A stretch of DNA of 64,000 nt from contig NZ_JAGMUO010000097.1 in the NCBI RefSeq assembly GCF_019049325.1, positions 703,882 to 767,881 on the forward strand, read 5' to 3'. A program made the translations under genes and the position numbers. This stretch comes from Streptomyces sp. AC512_CC834 (GTDB lineage: Bacteria > Actinomycetota > Actinomycetes > Streptomycetales > Streptomycetaceae). Below are positions 8,423 through 16,662 of this stretch, in pieces. The first letter of the stretch is position 1. The number at the start of each line of letters is the position of its first letter. Under the pieces are notes generated by a model, which saw only the letters and a list, made by a program, of their open reading frames with translations, had not been told where the DNA came from and ran no database searches.

Positions 8423-8617
8423 TCAGCCCAGCCCGCCCAGGGCGTCGTCGTCGAGGGTCAGGCTCTCGGTGGCGACGGTGTCCTCCAGGGTGCTGACGGT
8501 GTCGTCCACCCCGAGGTTGAGCGGGAGGTCGCTCGGGGCGGCGTGGGACGGGCTGACGGCCGCGACGACGAAGCCGGTGGCGAGGGACGCGAGGGCGAGC
8601 ATGCTGCGCTTCTTCAT
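8423..8617 (-). CDS. Small secreted protein of unknown function
   Basis: 64 residues with a clear Sec signal: basic MKKRSM, a hydrophobic core, and cleavage after SHA-A at about residue 27. The mature part is about 37 residues, acidic and Thr/Leu/Asp-rich (for example LTLDDDALGGLG). It has no cysteines and no chaplin or rodlin signature that I can recognise. It precedes the kinase-NUDIX gene on the same strand with about 140 bases between. Function unknown. Confidence 0.6.
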   Translation of the reverse strand: MKKRSMLALASLATGFVVAAVSPSHAAPSDLPLNLGVDDTVSTLEDTVATESLTLDDDALGGLG

Positions 8618-8699
8618 GCCCCGTTCAACTACGCCGCCGCGCGGGGGTCACGGGTGAGACCGCGCAAGCCGTCGAACCGACCCGGCTCCCGCCCCGGGG

Positions 8700-9255
8700 A
8701 CAGCGCCTCACCGACCCGACCCTCCCCTCTCCCCAGCAGATCGAGCCCGGGGCTCACCGACCCGCGCCTCCCCCAGCAGACCGGGCCCGGGGCTCACCGA
8801 CCAGCCCGGGCCGCGGACCCGACACTCACCGCCCGACACCGGCCGACCGCCCCAAACCTCACCGACCAGTCCCGGCCGCAAACCCCCGACTCACCAACCG
8901 CCCCCACCCAACCGACCCGAGACTCACCGCCCACCCCGGCCAACCGGCCCAAGCCTCACCGCCCGGCACCGGCCGACCGGCCCCGAGCTCACCGACCAGT
9001 CCCGGCCGCGGACCCAATACTCGCGGACCCACGTCTGCGCGGACCCGACACTCACCGCCCGACACCAGCCGCCCGGCCCAAGCTCACCGACCAACCGACG
9101 CGAGCCTCACCGCCCGACACCGGCCAACCGGCCCCGAACTCACCGACCAGTCCCGGCCAACCGGCCCAAGACTCACCGACCGACCCCAACCGCGGACCCC
9201 AGCCTCACCGACCAGCACCGGCCGACCCGCTCCAGGCTCACCCGCCGGCCTCGGC
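8700..9255. repeat. Degenerate minisatellite, about 16 copies built on CTCACCGACC
   Basis: This long intergenic stretch holds no credible gene. It is filled with same-orientation copies of a 30-40 base unit approximating CTCACCGACCAGTCCCGGCC plus a variable spacer such as GCGGACCCGA. I count about 16 occurrences of TCACCG or one-mismatch forms. The plus strand is strikingly C-rich and G-poor compared with flanking genes. Reading frames through it give only Pro/Ala/Thr/Arg filler. It lies between the small secreted protein gene and the ROK kinase gene, whose transcripts point away from and into it respectively. Confidence 0.75.
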
Positions 9256-9302
9256 CGCGGGCCCGAGGCCCATCGGCCGGATCCGTGCCGCGCCGGTCCG
9301 GC

Positions 9303-10256
9303 TCAGACGTGCGCGGCGGTGGCGTCCGGTGTTCTCGAGAGCGCCGCCGCGGCCGCCCCGACCAGTCCGGCGTCCGTCCCCATCTGGGCGGGGACGACCG
9401 CCAGGCGCTGGACGAAGGAGAGGGTCGCGTAGTCGGTGAGGGCCTTGCGCAGGGGGGCGAAGAGGACGTCGCCCGCCTTGCCCACGCCCCCGCCGACCAC
9501 GGCGATGTCGATCTCGACGAGGGTCGCGGTGGCGGCGATACCGGCGGCCAGGGCCTGCGCGGCCCGTTCGAAGGAGGCGACGGCGACGGGGTCGCCCAGG
9601 CGGGCGGAGGAGGCGACCGCGGCGGCGGAGGCGTCGCCGTCCGGTCCCGGCCGCCAGCCCGCGTCGAGGGCGCGGCGGGCGATGTTGGGGCCGCTCGCTA
9701 TGCGCTCCACGCAGCCGCGCGCACCGCACGGGCACGGATCGCCGTCCAGATCCACGCTGATGTGGCCGATGTGGCCGGCGTTGCCGGTCGGGCCGGGGTG
9801 CAGCCGGCCGTTCAGGACCAGACCGCCGCCGACGCCCGTCGACACCACCATGCACAGCGCGTTGTCGTGCCCACGGGCCGCACCCTGCCAGTGTTCGGCC
9901 GCCGTGATGGCCACCCCGTCGCCGATCAGCTCCACCGGCAGGTCACCGGCGGCGGCCCGGACCCGCCGGACCAGGGGGTAGTCGCGCCAGCCGGGTACGT
10001 TCACCGGGCTGACCGTGCCGGCGGAGGCGTCCACCGGGCCGGCGCTGCCGATGCCGACGGCCGTGGCCCGCCCCCACAGCGGCGACGCGGTCAGTTCCGC
10101 GAGCACGGCTTCGACGGCCCCCATCACGGTGTCACCGTCCTCCTGGGCGGGTGTCGCACGCTGTGCGCGCGCCTGGATGCGGCCGTGGCCGTCCACCAGT
10201 GCGCCGGCGATCTTGGTGCCGCCGATGTCCAGCGCTGCCACGAGGTCGGTGTGCAT
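9303..10256 (-). CDS. ROK family sugar kinase
   Basis: 317 residues. The N-terminal ATP-binding motif is LDIGGTKIAGALVD, a second phosphate loop lies in VVSTGVGGGLV, and the ROK zinc signature CPCGARGCVE is present with all cysteines. The protein has no N-terminal HTH, so it is a kinase rather than a ROK repressor. Family members phosphorylate glucose, N-acetyl sugars, allose or fructose at the 6-position in the cytoplasm. It is divergent from a LacI regulator across a perfect operator palindrome, so it is probably the target of that regulator. The ATG gives MHTDLVAALDIGG; a leader of about 24 residues upstream is possible but looks unlike coding sequence. Confidence 0.92.
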   Translation of the reverse strand: MHTDLVAALDIGGTKIAGALVDGHGRIQARAQRATPAQEDGDTVMGAVEAVLAELTASPLWGRATAVGIGSAGPVDASAGTVSPVNVPGWRDYPLVRRVRAAAGDLPVELIGDGVAITAAEHWQGAARGHDNALCMVVSTGVGGGLVLNGRLHPGPTGNAGHIGHISVDLDGDPCPCGARGCVERIASGPNIARRALDAGWRPGPDGDASAAAVASSARLGDPVAVASFERAAQALAAGIAATATLVEIDIAVVGGGVGKAGDVLFAPLRKALTDYATLSFVQRLAVVPAQMGTDAGLVGAAAAALSRTPDATAAHV

Positions 10257-10376
10257 CAGAGTCGGATCTCCCCGTCGGACCGAAAGCGAAAAATGACGAA
10301 CACAAGGCGCGCAGCGGACCGGTCCCACGGTGGGGACGAGGACCGGAGAGTGCGATGGACAGTGTCTCCCGCATCT

Positions 10377-10388
10377 GACAACGTTGTC
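10377..10388. promoter_or_regulatory. LacI-type operator palindrome
   Basis: GACAACGTTGTC is a perfect 12-base palindrome with the central CG typical of LacI/GalR-family operators; with flanks it reads TGACAACGTTGTCC. It lies in the intergenic region between the ROK kinase and LacI genes. Confidence 0.8.
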
Positions 10389-10470
10389 CAGGCTCTATGC
10401 TCGACGCCACATCCTCATACAACCTCATGACCGACACATCCCCCCGGACAGCAGGAGCCGACGCAATCCC

Positions 10471-11547
10471 GTGGACGACAGGACAGGACACCGCATCGTG
10501 CCCGACACGACCCGCCGCGCAGACCGCCTCCCCGGGAACCGGTACGGCAATCGCCCGACCATGAAGGACGTCGCCGCCCGCGCCGGGGTCGGCCTCAAGA
10601 CCGTCTCCCGGGTGGTCAACGGGGAGCCGGGCGTCACCCCGGAGACGGAGCGCCGCGTCCAGGAGGCCATCGACGCCCTGGGCTTTCGCCGCAACGACAG
10701 CGCGCGGGTGCTCCGCAAGGGCCGCACCGCGAGCATCGGTCTGGTCCTGGAGGATCTGGCCGACCCGTTCTACGGGCCGCTCAGCCGCGCCGTGGAGGAG
10801 GTGGCCCGCGCCCACGGCGCCCTGCTGATCAACGGATCGAGCGCGGAGGACCCGGATCGCGAGCAGGAGCTGGTCCTTGCACTGTGCGCGCGGCGGGTGG
10901 ACGGTCTTGTGGTGATCCCCGCCGGGGACGACCACCGGTATCTGGAGCCCGAGCTGAAGGCGGGCGTCGCCACGGTGTTCGTGGACCGTCCGGCGGGGCG
11001 CATCGACGCGGACGTGGTGGTGTCGGACAACTTCGGCGGCGCCCGCGACGGCGTGGCCCACCTCATCGCGCACGGGCACCGCAGGATCGGCTTCATCGGC
11101 GACATGCCCCGCATCCACACCGCCGCCGAGCGGCTGCGCGGCTACCGGGCCGCCATGGAGGACGCCGGCATACCGGTGAAGGACTCCTGGATGTCCCTGG
11201 GCGTCACCGACCCGGAGCGGGTGCGCCGGGCGGCCGAGGAGATGCTCGCCGACCCGCATCCGGTCACCGCGATCTTCACCGGCAACAACCGGGTGACGGT
11301 CACCGTGATCCGTGTGCTGGCCGAGCACACCAGAGGCGTCGCACTCGTCGGCTTCGACGACATCGAGCTGGCCGACCTGCTCCGGCCGGGCGTCACCGTG
11401 GTCGCGCAGGACGCGGCCGCCCTCGGGCGCACCGCCGCCGAGCGGCTCTTCCGGCAGTTGGACGGCACCCTCCTGGCCCCCGACCGCATCGAACTGCCGA
11501 CCAGGCTGGTCACCCGGGGCTCGGGCGAGCTGCCGCCGTCGCACTGA
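10471..11547 (+). CDS. LacI family transcriptional regulator
   Basis: About 358 residues. A Gly/Arg-rich leader is followed by the LacI HTH and hinge helix (PTMKDVAARAGVGLKTVSRVV, then RRNDSARVLRKGRTASIGLV). The periplasmic-binding-protein-like effector domain fills the rest, with the signatures VGFDDIELADLLRPGVTVV near the end. These repressors release DNA when a sugar or sugar-phosphate binds. Divergence from the ROK kinase and the palindrome between them make a self-contained sugar-responsive module. The GTG at 10471 follows AGGAG (10453-10457); GTG at 10498 or ATG at 10561 would also keep the HTH, so the start is uncertain. Confidence 0.9.
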   Translation: MDDRTGHRIVPDTTRRADRLPGNRYGNRPTMKDVAARAGVGLKTVSRVVNGEPGVTPETERRVQEAIDALGFRRNDSARVLRKGRTASIGLVLEDLADPFYGPLSRAVEEVARAHGALLINGSSAEDPDREQELVLALCARRVDGLVVIPAGDDHRYLEPELKAGVATVFVDRPAGRIDADVVVSDNFGGARDGVAHLIAHGHRRIGFIGDMPRIHTAAERLRGYRAAMEDAGIPVKDSWMSLGVTDPERVRRAAEEMLADPHPVTAIFTGNNRVTVTVIRVLAEHTRGVALVGFDDIELADLLRPGVTVVAQDAAALGRTAAERLFRQLDGTLLAPDRIELPTRLVTRGSGELPPSH

Positions 11548-11640
11548 GCGGACCGCGGCGGACGACCGTACGGGCGGTGTCCGGCGCGAGCACAGGACAC
11601 ACCGTCGCGCCCACACGCCACCGCCGGGAGGAATCACACC

Positions 11641-12501
11641 GTGTCGCAACGACTCAGCGGGGGCCCGGGCCGGGGGCCCGGGCGGCCGTCCGGCGAGGAC
11701 CGGACCCTGGGGGCGCTCGGGCTGGCCGGGGTGCCGCGTGAGGAGCCGCTCCTGTACCCGGGCGCGTGGCCCACGGAGTCCGGACTGCTGGACGGGGACC
11801 GGTTGCTGCCGCTGGACCGGGCGGTGCACGGGGACGGGGGCGACCGGGTTCCCGTGCTCGCGATCGGCTCCAACGCGAGTCCGGGCCAGCTCCGGCACAA
11901 GATGGCCGAGTTCGGCATCGGCTCGCCGATCCCGATGGTCAGGTCGCGGGTCACCGGCCTGGACATCGGCGTCTCCGCCCACGTGAGCCGGATGGGCTAC
12001 GTGTCCGCCTCACCGGTGGGCGCCGCCGGCGTCGTGCGGGAGCTGTTCGTCCTGTGGCTCGACGCCGAGCAGCTCGCGGTGATCGACGCCAGCGAGGGCG
12101 TACCGATGGCGGGCGGCAACTTCGACCGCGCCTGGCTGCCCGCGCCCGACGTACGCGTCGAGCCGGGGGACGGCACGGTGCTGCGTGGCGCGTACGCCTA
12201 CGTCAACCGTCACGGCGTCCTGCACGACGGCAACGGCGCGCCGCGTCGGCACCCGGGAGAGCAGCGGCCCCTGATCACCGAGCTGCTGCACGGGTCGGCC
12301 CGGCTGCGGGGGCTGTTCGGGGTGACGCCCGAGGAGTTCTGCGCGCGGGCGCGGGCCGACCGGCGGCTGTGCGAGCGGGGGACGCGGCTGTTCGCCGAGG
12401 AGGGGCGGGTGACGGCGTCCGGTCTGGAGCGGTACGTGGGCTCCGGACCGGACGATCCCTTCTCCGGGACCCGGCCCCCGTCTACTGCGCCGATGCCGTG
12501 A
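11641..12501 (+). CDS. Conserved hypothetical protein, gamma-glutamylcyclotransferase-like motif
   Basis: 286 residues, start GTG with GGGAGG nine bases upstream. After a Gly/Pro-rich opening, the segment VPVLAIGSNASPGQLRHKM (about residues 70-88) resembles the G-S-N glycine loop of the gamma-glutamylcyclotransferase-like fold (YGSN...), and a later acidic region follows. I do not recognise a named family with certainty. There is no signal peptide or membrane segment. The last 20 bases overlap the end of the convergent aldolase-like gene. It lies 93 bases downstream of the LacI gene and could be co-transcribed with it. Confidence 0.7.
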   Translation: MSQRLSGGPGRGPGRPSGEDRTLGALGLAGVPREEPLLYPGAWPTESGLLDGDRLLPLDRAVHGDGGDRVPVLAIGSNASPGQLRHKMAEFGIGSPIPMVRSRVTGLDIGVSAHVSRMGYVSASPVGAAGVVRELFVLWLDAEQLAVIDASEGVPMAGGNFDRAWLPAPDVRVEPGDGTVLRGAYAYVNRHGVLHDGNGAPRRHPGEQRPLITELLHGSARLRGLFGVTPEEFCARARADRRLCERGTRLFAEEGRVTASGLERYVGSGPDDPFSGTRPPSTAPMP

Positions 12502-13780
12502 GGTCGCCGCGCCGCGGGGAGGAGAAGCCCTCCAGGTCGGCGCGGGTCAGGCCGGTCAGCCGGGCGACCTCGCCGATGTCGAGGGCGCCGCAGTCCAGGC
12601 CGCGCAGCAGATAGCCGCTGAGGGCCTTGGCGGTGGCGGGCTCGTCCATGACGTCGCCGCCGGTGCGGTTCGCGTAGCGGGCGAGGCGGGTGGCGGCCTG
12701 CTCGAGGCCCTCGCGGTAGAAGGCGAAGACGGCCGCGTACCGGGTCGGGATGTGGGCGGGGTGCATGTCCCAGCCCTGGTAGTAGGCGCGGGCGAGGGCC
12801 CGGCGGGTGAGGCCGAAGTGCAGGCGCCAGGCGTCGTGGACCTTGGCGGTGGGGCCGACCGGCAGGACGTTGGTGGAGCCGTCCGAGACGCGTACGCCGG
12901 TGCCGGCGGCGGCGACCTGCATGACCGCCTTGGCGTGGTCCGCGGCCGGGTGGTCACTGGCCTGGTACGCGGCGGAGACGCCGAGGCAGGCGCTGTAGTC
13001 GAAGGTGCCGTAGTGCAGGCCGGTGGCGCGGCCCTCGGCGGCCTGGATCATGCGGGCGACGGCGGCGGTGCCGTCGGCGGCCAGGATGGACTGGCTGGTC
13101 TCGATCTGGATCTCGAAGCCGATCCGGCCGGGCGTGAGGCCGCGCACCTTCTCGAAGGCCTCCAGGAGCCGCACCATGGCGGTGACCTGCTCGGGGTAGG
13201 TCACCTTCGGCAGGGTGAGGACCAGTCCGTCGGGCAGGTCGCCGGCCTCCATGAGGCCGCTGAGGAAGACGTCGAGGGTGCGGATGCCCCGGGCGCGCAC
13301 CGGAGCCTCCATGCACTTCATGCGGATGCCCATGTACGGGGCGGCCGTGCCCCGCGCGTACGCCTCGGCGATCAGCCGGGCGGCGCGGGCGGCGGCCTCG
13401 TCCTCCTCGGCGTCCGTGCGGTTGCCGTAGCCGTCCTCGAAGTCGACGCGGAGGTCTTCGATCGGCTCGCGCTCCAGTTTGGCGCGTACGCGGGTGTACA
13501 CGGGCTCGGCGAGGTCGTCGGTGAGGCCGAGGACGGCGGCGAGGGACGCGGCGTCGGGGGCGTGTTCGTCGAGGGCGGCGAGCGCCTGGTCGCCCCAGGA
13601 GCGGACGGTGTCGGCGGCGAAGACGTCACCGGGGACGTAGACGGTGTGGACGGGCTGGCGGGTGCCCGGGTCTCCGGGGTAGCGGCGCTCCAGCTCCGCG
13701 TCGACCGGTGCGAGGGAGGCACTGATCTCCTCGCCGACGGCGCACGCGAGGCTCGTTGCCACCTTCTCCTGCTGACCCAT
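12482..13780 (-). CDS. HpcH/HpaI aldolase / citrate-lyase-like protein (DUF6986 type)
   Basis: 432 residues. The TIM-barrel signatures of the CitE/HpcH superfamily are visible: LRVDFEDGYG, GIRMKCMEAP (Arg that binds acid substrate), LTLPKVTYPEQ and FEIQIETSQSI (acidic metal ligands). These enzymes cleave or form C-C bonds next to carboxylates using a divalent metal. Streptomyces homologues are called DUF6986, and I associate them with purine/ureide breakdown, though that is recollection. The ATG follows AGGAGGG at ideal spacing. Two IclR-type boxes lie just upstream, so control by an IclR regulator encoded elsewhere is likely. Confidence 0.82.
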   Translation of the reverse strand: MGQQEKVATSLACAVGEEISASLAPVDAELERRYPGDPGTRQPVHTVYVPGDVFAADTVRSWGDQALAALDEHAPDAASLAAVLGLTDDLAEPVYTRVRAKLEREPIEDLRVDFEDGYGNRTDAEEDEAAARAARLIAEAYARGTAAPYMGIRMKCMEAPVRARGIRTLDVFLSGLMEAGDLPDGLVLTLPKVTYPEQVTAMVRLLEAFEKVRGLTPGRIGFEIQIETSQSILAADGTAAVARMIQAAEGRATGLHYGTFDYSACLGVSAAYQASDHPAADHAKAVMQVAAAGTGVRVSDGSTNVLPVGPTAKVHDAWRLHFGLTRRALARAYYQGWDMHPAHIPTRYAAVFAFYREGLEQAATRLARYANRTGGDVMDEPATAKALSGYLLRGLDCGALDIGEVARLTGLTRADLEGFSSPRRGDLTASAQ

Positions 13781-13803
13781 CCGACACCCTCCTGGTTTCA
13801 CTT

Positions 13804-13839
13804 TTCCGCTCAACGGAATCACTTATCCGTAGAGCGAAG
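13804..13839. promoter_or_regulatory. Tandem IclR-type operator boxes upstream of the aldolase-like gene
   Basis: TTCCGCTCAACGGAA (13804-13818) is a perfect TTCCG-N5-CGGAA inverted repeat, the pattern of actinobacterial IclR-family sites. A second, imperfect copy (ATCCGTAGAGCGAAG) begins 21 bases further upstream of the gene, two helical turns away. Both lie within 60 bases of the aldolase-like start. No IclR gene is in the window. Confidence 0.65.
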
Positions 13840-13880
13840 TTATCTGTCGGTCTCTCGCCGGTCAACACCCATCCTGCGCA

Positions 13881-13928
13881 CACGCCGAGGCCCCCGCGAC
13901 CACGGACGGTCGCGAGGGCTTCGGCGTG
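13881..13928. terminator. Long hairpin terminator after etfA
   Basis: 21-base arms CACGCCGAGGCCCCCGCGAC(C) and their near-complement (19 of 21 paired, mismatches allowing G-U) surround a 6-base loop, 19 bases past the etfA stop on the minus strand. It probably terminates the etfBA transcript. Confidence 0.75.
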
Positions 13929-13946
13929 ACGTTTCGGCCGGGAGGT

Positions 13947-14909
13947 TCAGCCCTTGCGGGTGTTCACTTCCTCGGTGAGCTGCGGGACGACGTCGAAGAG
14001 GTCGCCGACGACGCCGTAGTCGACGAGGTCGAAGATCGGGGCCTCGGCGTCCTTGTTGATCGCCACGATCGTCTTCGAGGTCTGCATGCCGGCCCGGTGC
14101 TGGATCGCGCCGGAGATGCCGGAGGCGATGTAGAGCTGCGGCGAGACGGACTTGCCGGTCTGGCCGACCTGGTTGGTGTGCGGGTACCAGCCCGCGTCCA
14201 CCGCGGCACGCGAGGCACCCACGGCCGCGCCGAGCGAGTCGGCGAGGGCCTCGATGAGTCCGAAGTTCTCCGCGCCGTTGACGCCGCGGCCGCCGGAGAC
14301 GACGATCGCGGCCTCGGTCAGCTCGGGGCGGCCGGTCGACTCGCGCGGGGTGCGCGAGGTGACCTTGGTGCCGGTCGCGGCGGCGGAGAAGGAGACCGAG
14401 AGGGCCTCGACGGCACCGGCGGCCGGGGCGGCCTCGACGGCGGCCGAGTTCGGCTTGACCGTGATGACCGGGGTGCCCTTGGAGACGCGGGACTTGGTGG
14501 TGAACGCGGCGGCGAAGACCGACTGGGTGGCCACCGGGCCCTGGTCGCCGGTCTCCAGGTCGATGGCGTCGGTGATGACACCGGAGCCCAGGCGCAGCGC
14601 CAGGCGGGCGGCGATCTCCTTGCCCTCGGCGGAGGAGGGGACCAGCACGGCGGCCGGGGAGACGGCCTCGTGGGCGGCCTGGAGGGCGTCGACCTTCGGT
14701 ACGACCAGGTAGTCGGCGTACTCGGCGGCCTCGTGGGCGAGGACCTTCACCGCGCCGTGCTCGGCGAGCGTGGCGGCGGTGTCACCGGCGCCGTTGCCGA
14801 GGGCGACGGCGACGGGCTCGCCGACGCGGCGGGCCAGGGTCAGCAGCTCCAGGGTCGGCTTGCGGACGGCACCGTCCACGTGGTCGACGTAGACGAGAAC
14901 TTCAGCCAT
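13947..14909 (-). CDS. etfA: Electron transfer flavoprotein alpha subunit
   Basis: 320 residues. The N-terminal domain I covers about 1-185 and the C-terminal FAD domain carries the hallmark ETF-alpha sequence: GGRGVNGAENFGLIEALA, then GQTGKSVSPQLYIASGISGA and AINKDAEAPIFDLVDYGVVG. The subunit binds FAD, accepts electrons from acyl-CoA dehydrogenases and passes them to an ETF-quinone oxidoreductase. It follows etfB by 54 bases in the same operon, with a ribosome site GGAGAGAAG before the ATG. A strong hairpin follows the gene. Confidence 0.97.
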   Translation of the reverse strand: MAEVLVYVDHVDGAVRKPTLELLTLARRVGEPVAVALGNGAGDTAATLAEHGAVKVLAHEAAEYADYLVVPKVDALQAAHEAVSPAAVLVPSSAEGKEIAARLALRLGSGVITDAIDLETGDQGPVATQSVFAAAFTTKSRVSKGTPVITVKPNSAAVEAAPAAGAVEALSVSFSAAATGTKVTSRTPRESTGRPELTEAAIVVSGGRGVNGAENFGLIEALADSLGAAVGASRAAVDAGWYPHTNQVGQTGKSVSPQLYIASGISGAIQHRAGMQTSKTIVAINKDAEAPIFDLVDYGVVGDLFDVVPQLTEEVNTRKG

Positions 14910-14963
14910 GGGACTTCTTCTCTCCTGCTTGCGAAAGATGAGGGACGGTCGGCGGGGCGGGGC

Positions 14964-15752
14964 TCAGATGAACTTCTGGCCCGCGAGGAAGGCGGCGAGC
15001 TGCTTGCCGCCCTCGCCCTCGTCCTTGACGATCGTGCCCGCGGAGCGCGCCGGACGCTCGGCTGCCGACTCGACGACCGTGTAGGCGTTCTCCAGACCGA
15101 CCTCGTCCTCGTCGATCTCGAGGTCGGACAGGTCCCAGGACTCCACCGGCTTCTTCTTGGCCGCCATGATGCCCTTGAACGAGGGGTAACGCGCCTCGCC
15201 CGACTGGTCGGTGACCGACACGACGGCCGGCAGCGACGCCTCGAGCTGCTCAGTGGCGGAGTCTCCGTCGCGGCGGCCCTTGACCGTGCCGCCCTCGACC
15301 GAGACCTCGGACAGCAGCGTCACCTGCGGCACGCCCAGGCGCTCCGCGAGCAGTGCCGGTACGACGCCCATGGTGCCGTCGGTGGAGGCCATGCCGGAGA
15401 CGACCAGGTCGTAGCCGGCCTTCTCGACGGCCTTGGCCAGGACGAGGGAGGTGCCGACGGCGTCGGTGCCGTGCAGGTCGTCGTCCTCGACGTGGATCGC
15501 CTTGTCCGCGCCCATGGACAGCGCCTTGCGCAGCGCGTCCTTCGCGTCCTCCGGACCCACCGTCAAAACGGTGATCTCCACGTCGTCATCGGAATTCTCG
15601 GAAATCTGCAGCGCCTGCTCGACCGCGTACTCGTCCAGCTCGGAGAGCAGACCGTCCACGTCGTCCCGGTCGACGGTCAGGTCATCGGCGAAGTGCCGGT
15701 CGCCAGTGGCGTCGGGCACGTACTTCACAGTGACAACGATCCTCAAGCTCAC
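14964..15752 (-). CDS. etfB: Electron transfer flavoprotein beta subunit
   Basis: 262 residues. It has the typical opening (RIVVTVKYVPD), the AMP-site loop VVSGMASTDGTMGVVPALLAERLG and the ETF-beta signature YPSFKGIMAAKKKPVESWDL. With etfA it forms the soluble heterodimer that links acyl-CoA and related dehydrogenases to the respiratory chain. The GTG at 15752 is chosen because GGAGAG precedes it and VSLRIVVTVK matches family N-termini; the open frame extends further but looks non-coding. The 5' leader carries an 8-base inverted repeat. Confidence 0.96.
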   Translation of the reverse strand: MSLRIVVTVKYVPDATGDRHFADDLTVDRDDVDGLLSELDEYAVEQALQISENSDDDVEITVLTVGPEDAKDALRKALSMGADKAIHVEDDDLHGTDAVGTSLVLAKAVEKAGYDLVVSGMASTDGTMGVVPALLAERLGVPQVTLLSEVSVEGGTVKGRRDGDSATEQLEASLPAVVSVTDQSGEARYPSFKGIMAAKKKPVESWDLSDLEIDEDEVGLENAYTVVESAAERPARSAGTIVKDEGEGGKQLAAFLAGQKFI

Positions 15753-15782
15753 GCCGGCTCTCCTACTGCGTCGACATTTCAG

Positions 15783-15803
15783 TGCTGCCTCTTGCAGGCA
15801 GCA
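15783..15803. promoter_or_regulatory. Inverted repeat in the etfB leader
   Basis: TGCTGCCT-cttgc-AGGCAGCA, perfect 8-base arms, about 30 bases upstream of the etfB start. It could be a 5'-UTR hairpin or a repressor site. Confidence 0.5.
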
Positions 15804-15888
15804 TAGGCGCCCCAAGCGGCCGATCCCGGTCGGGGCGACCTGCGCTCCGCCGGAATATTACTCGTCAGTACATCCAGTTCCTGCCCGC

Positions 15889-15904
15889 TAAGCAAGCGCT
15901 TTGA
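15889..15904. promoter_or_regulatory. Candidate TetR-type half-conserved operator upstream of etfBA
   Basis: TAAGCAAGCGCTTTGA contains the palindrome AAGCGCTT and resembles the AGCAAGCGCTTGCT type of TetR site seen before fatty-acid genes, but the right half is imperfect. It lies about 140 bases before etfB. Confidence 0.35.
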
Positions 15905-15971
15905 ACTGTGACCTTCGCAACGCAGCGTAACCGGAACCCGCCACCTTCGCAGCAGCCGTCCCGCTGACCGG

Positions 15972-16481
15972 TCAGTCGCGCAGACCCCGGTAACGCCCCT
16001 GGTGGTACAGCAGGGGCCGGCCGGCCCCTGCGGGGTCGCCGAGGAGCACCTCCGCCAGCACGATCCGGTGGTCCCCCGCGGGCACGCGGCCGGCGACGCG
16101 GCAGACGAGCCAGGCGAGGACGCCGTCCAGTACGGGCACCCCCTCGGGGCCCTCGCGCCAGGCGGTGGGCGCCGCGAAGCGGTCGGCGCCGCTGCGGGCG
16201 AAGGTGGCCGCCAGCTCTTCCTGGTGCTCGCCGAGCAGGTGGACGCCGACATGCTCGGCCGCGGACACCGCGGGCCAACTGGAGGAGCCGGTACCGATGC
16301 CGAAGGACAGGAGCGGAGGCTCGGCGGAGACCGAGGTGAGGGACGTGGCCGTGAAGCCGACCGGGCCGGCGGCACCTCGTGCGGTGATCACGGCGACGCC
16401 CACCGCGTGCCGCCGGAAGACCGACCGCAGCAGGTCGTCGGTGGCGGTCCGCTGCGCGGCGAGACCGGGTGTGGCCGTCAT
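15972..16481 (-). CDS. Flavin reductase family protein (FMN-binding)
   Basis: 169 residues of the flavin reductase-like domain. Recognisable parts are the opening FRRHAVGVAVITA, the FMN-binding GFTATSLTSVSAEPPLLSFGI and the C-terminal GDHRIVLAEVLLGDPAGAGRPLLYHQGRYRGL. These small enzymes reduce FMN or FAD with NAD(P)H, often supplying reduced flavin to a partner monooxygenase. No such monooxygenase is nearby, so it may act alone or with a distant partner. The ATG (MTATPGLAAQ) is preceded by AAGGA. Confidence 0.9.
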   Translation of the reverse strand: MTATPGLAAQRTATDDLLRSVFRRHAVGVAVITARGAAGPVGFTATSLTSVSAEPPLLSFGIGTGSSSWPAVSAAEHVGVHLLGEHQEELAATFARSGADRFAAPTAWREGPEGVPVLDGVLAWLVCRVAGRVPAGDHRIVLAEVLLGDPAGAGRPLLYHQGRYRGLRD

Positions 16482-16662
16482 ACGGGGTTGTCCTTCTGCG
16501 TTGCGCCTCGGTCCCGGCAGCGGGGATCGGGGAATGGGGGCAGGCTGACGACGGGTGGCACACACAGTCAAATACGTCCCGGAAGTGGAGGCTGGCCTGG
16601 AAGCTGGTGTGGAAGCTGGCGTGGAGGCTGTGGAGAAGGCCTCAGCACCGACGTGGCGGTAA

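Noticed and set aside
8700..9255. CRISPR array
   Set aside because: Units are degenerate, contiguous and without unique spacers of constant length; there are no cas genes.
7799..9439. Long plus-strand open frame through the minisatellite
   Set aside because: Proline/arginine filler created by the C-rich repeats; it overlaps the antisense kinase-NUDIX and ROK genes and matches no family.
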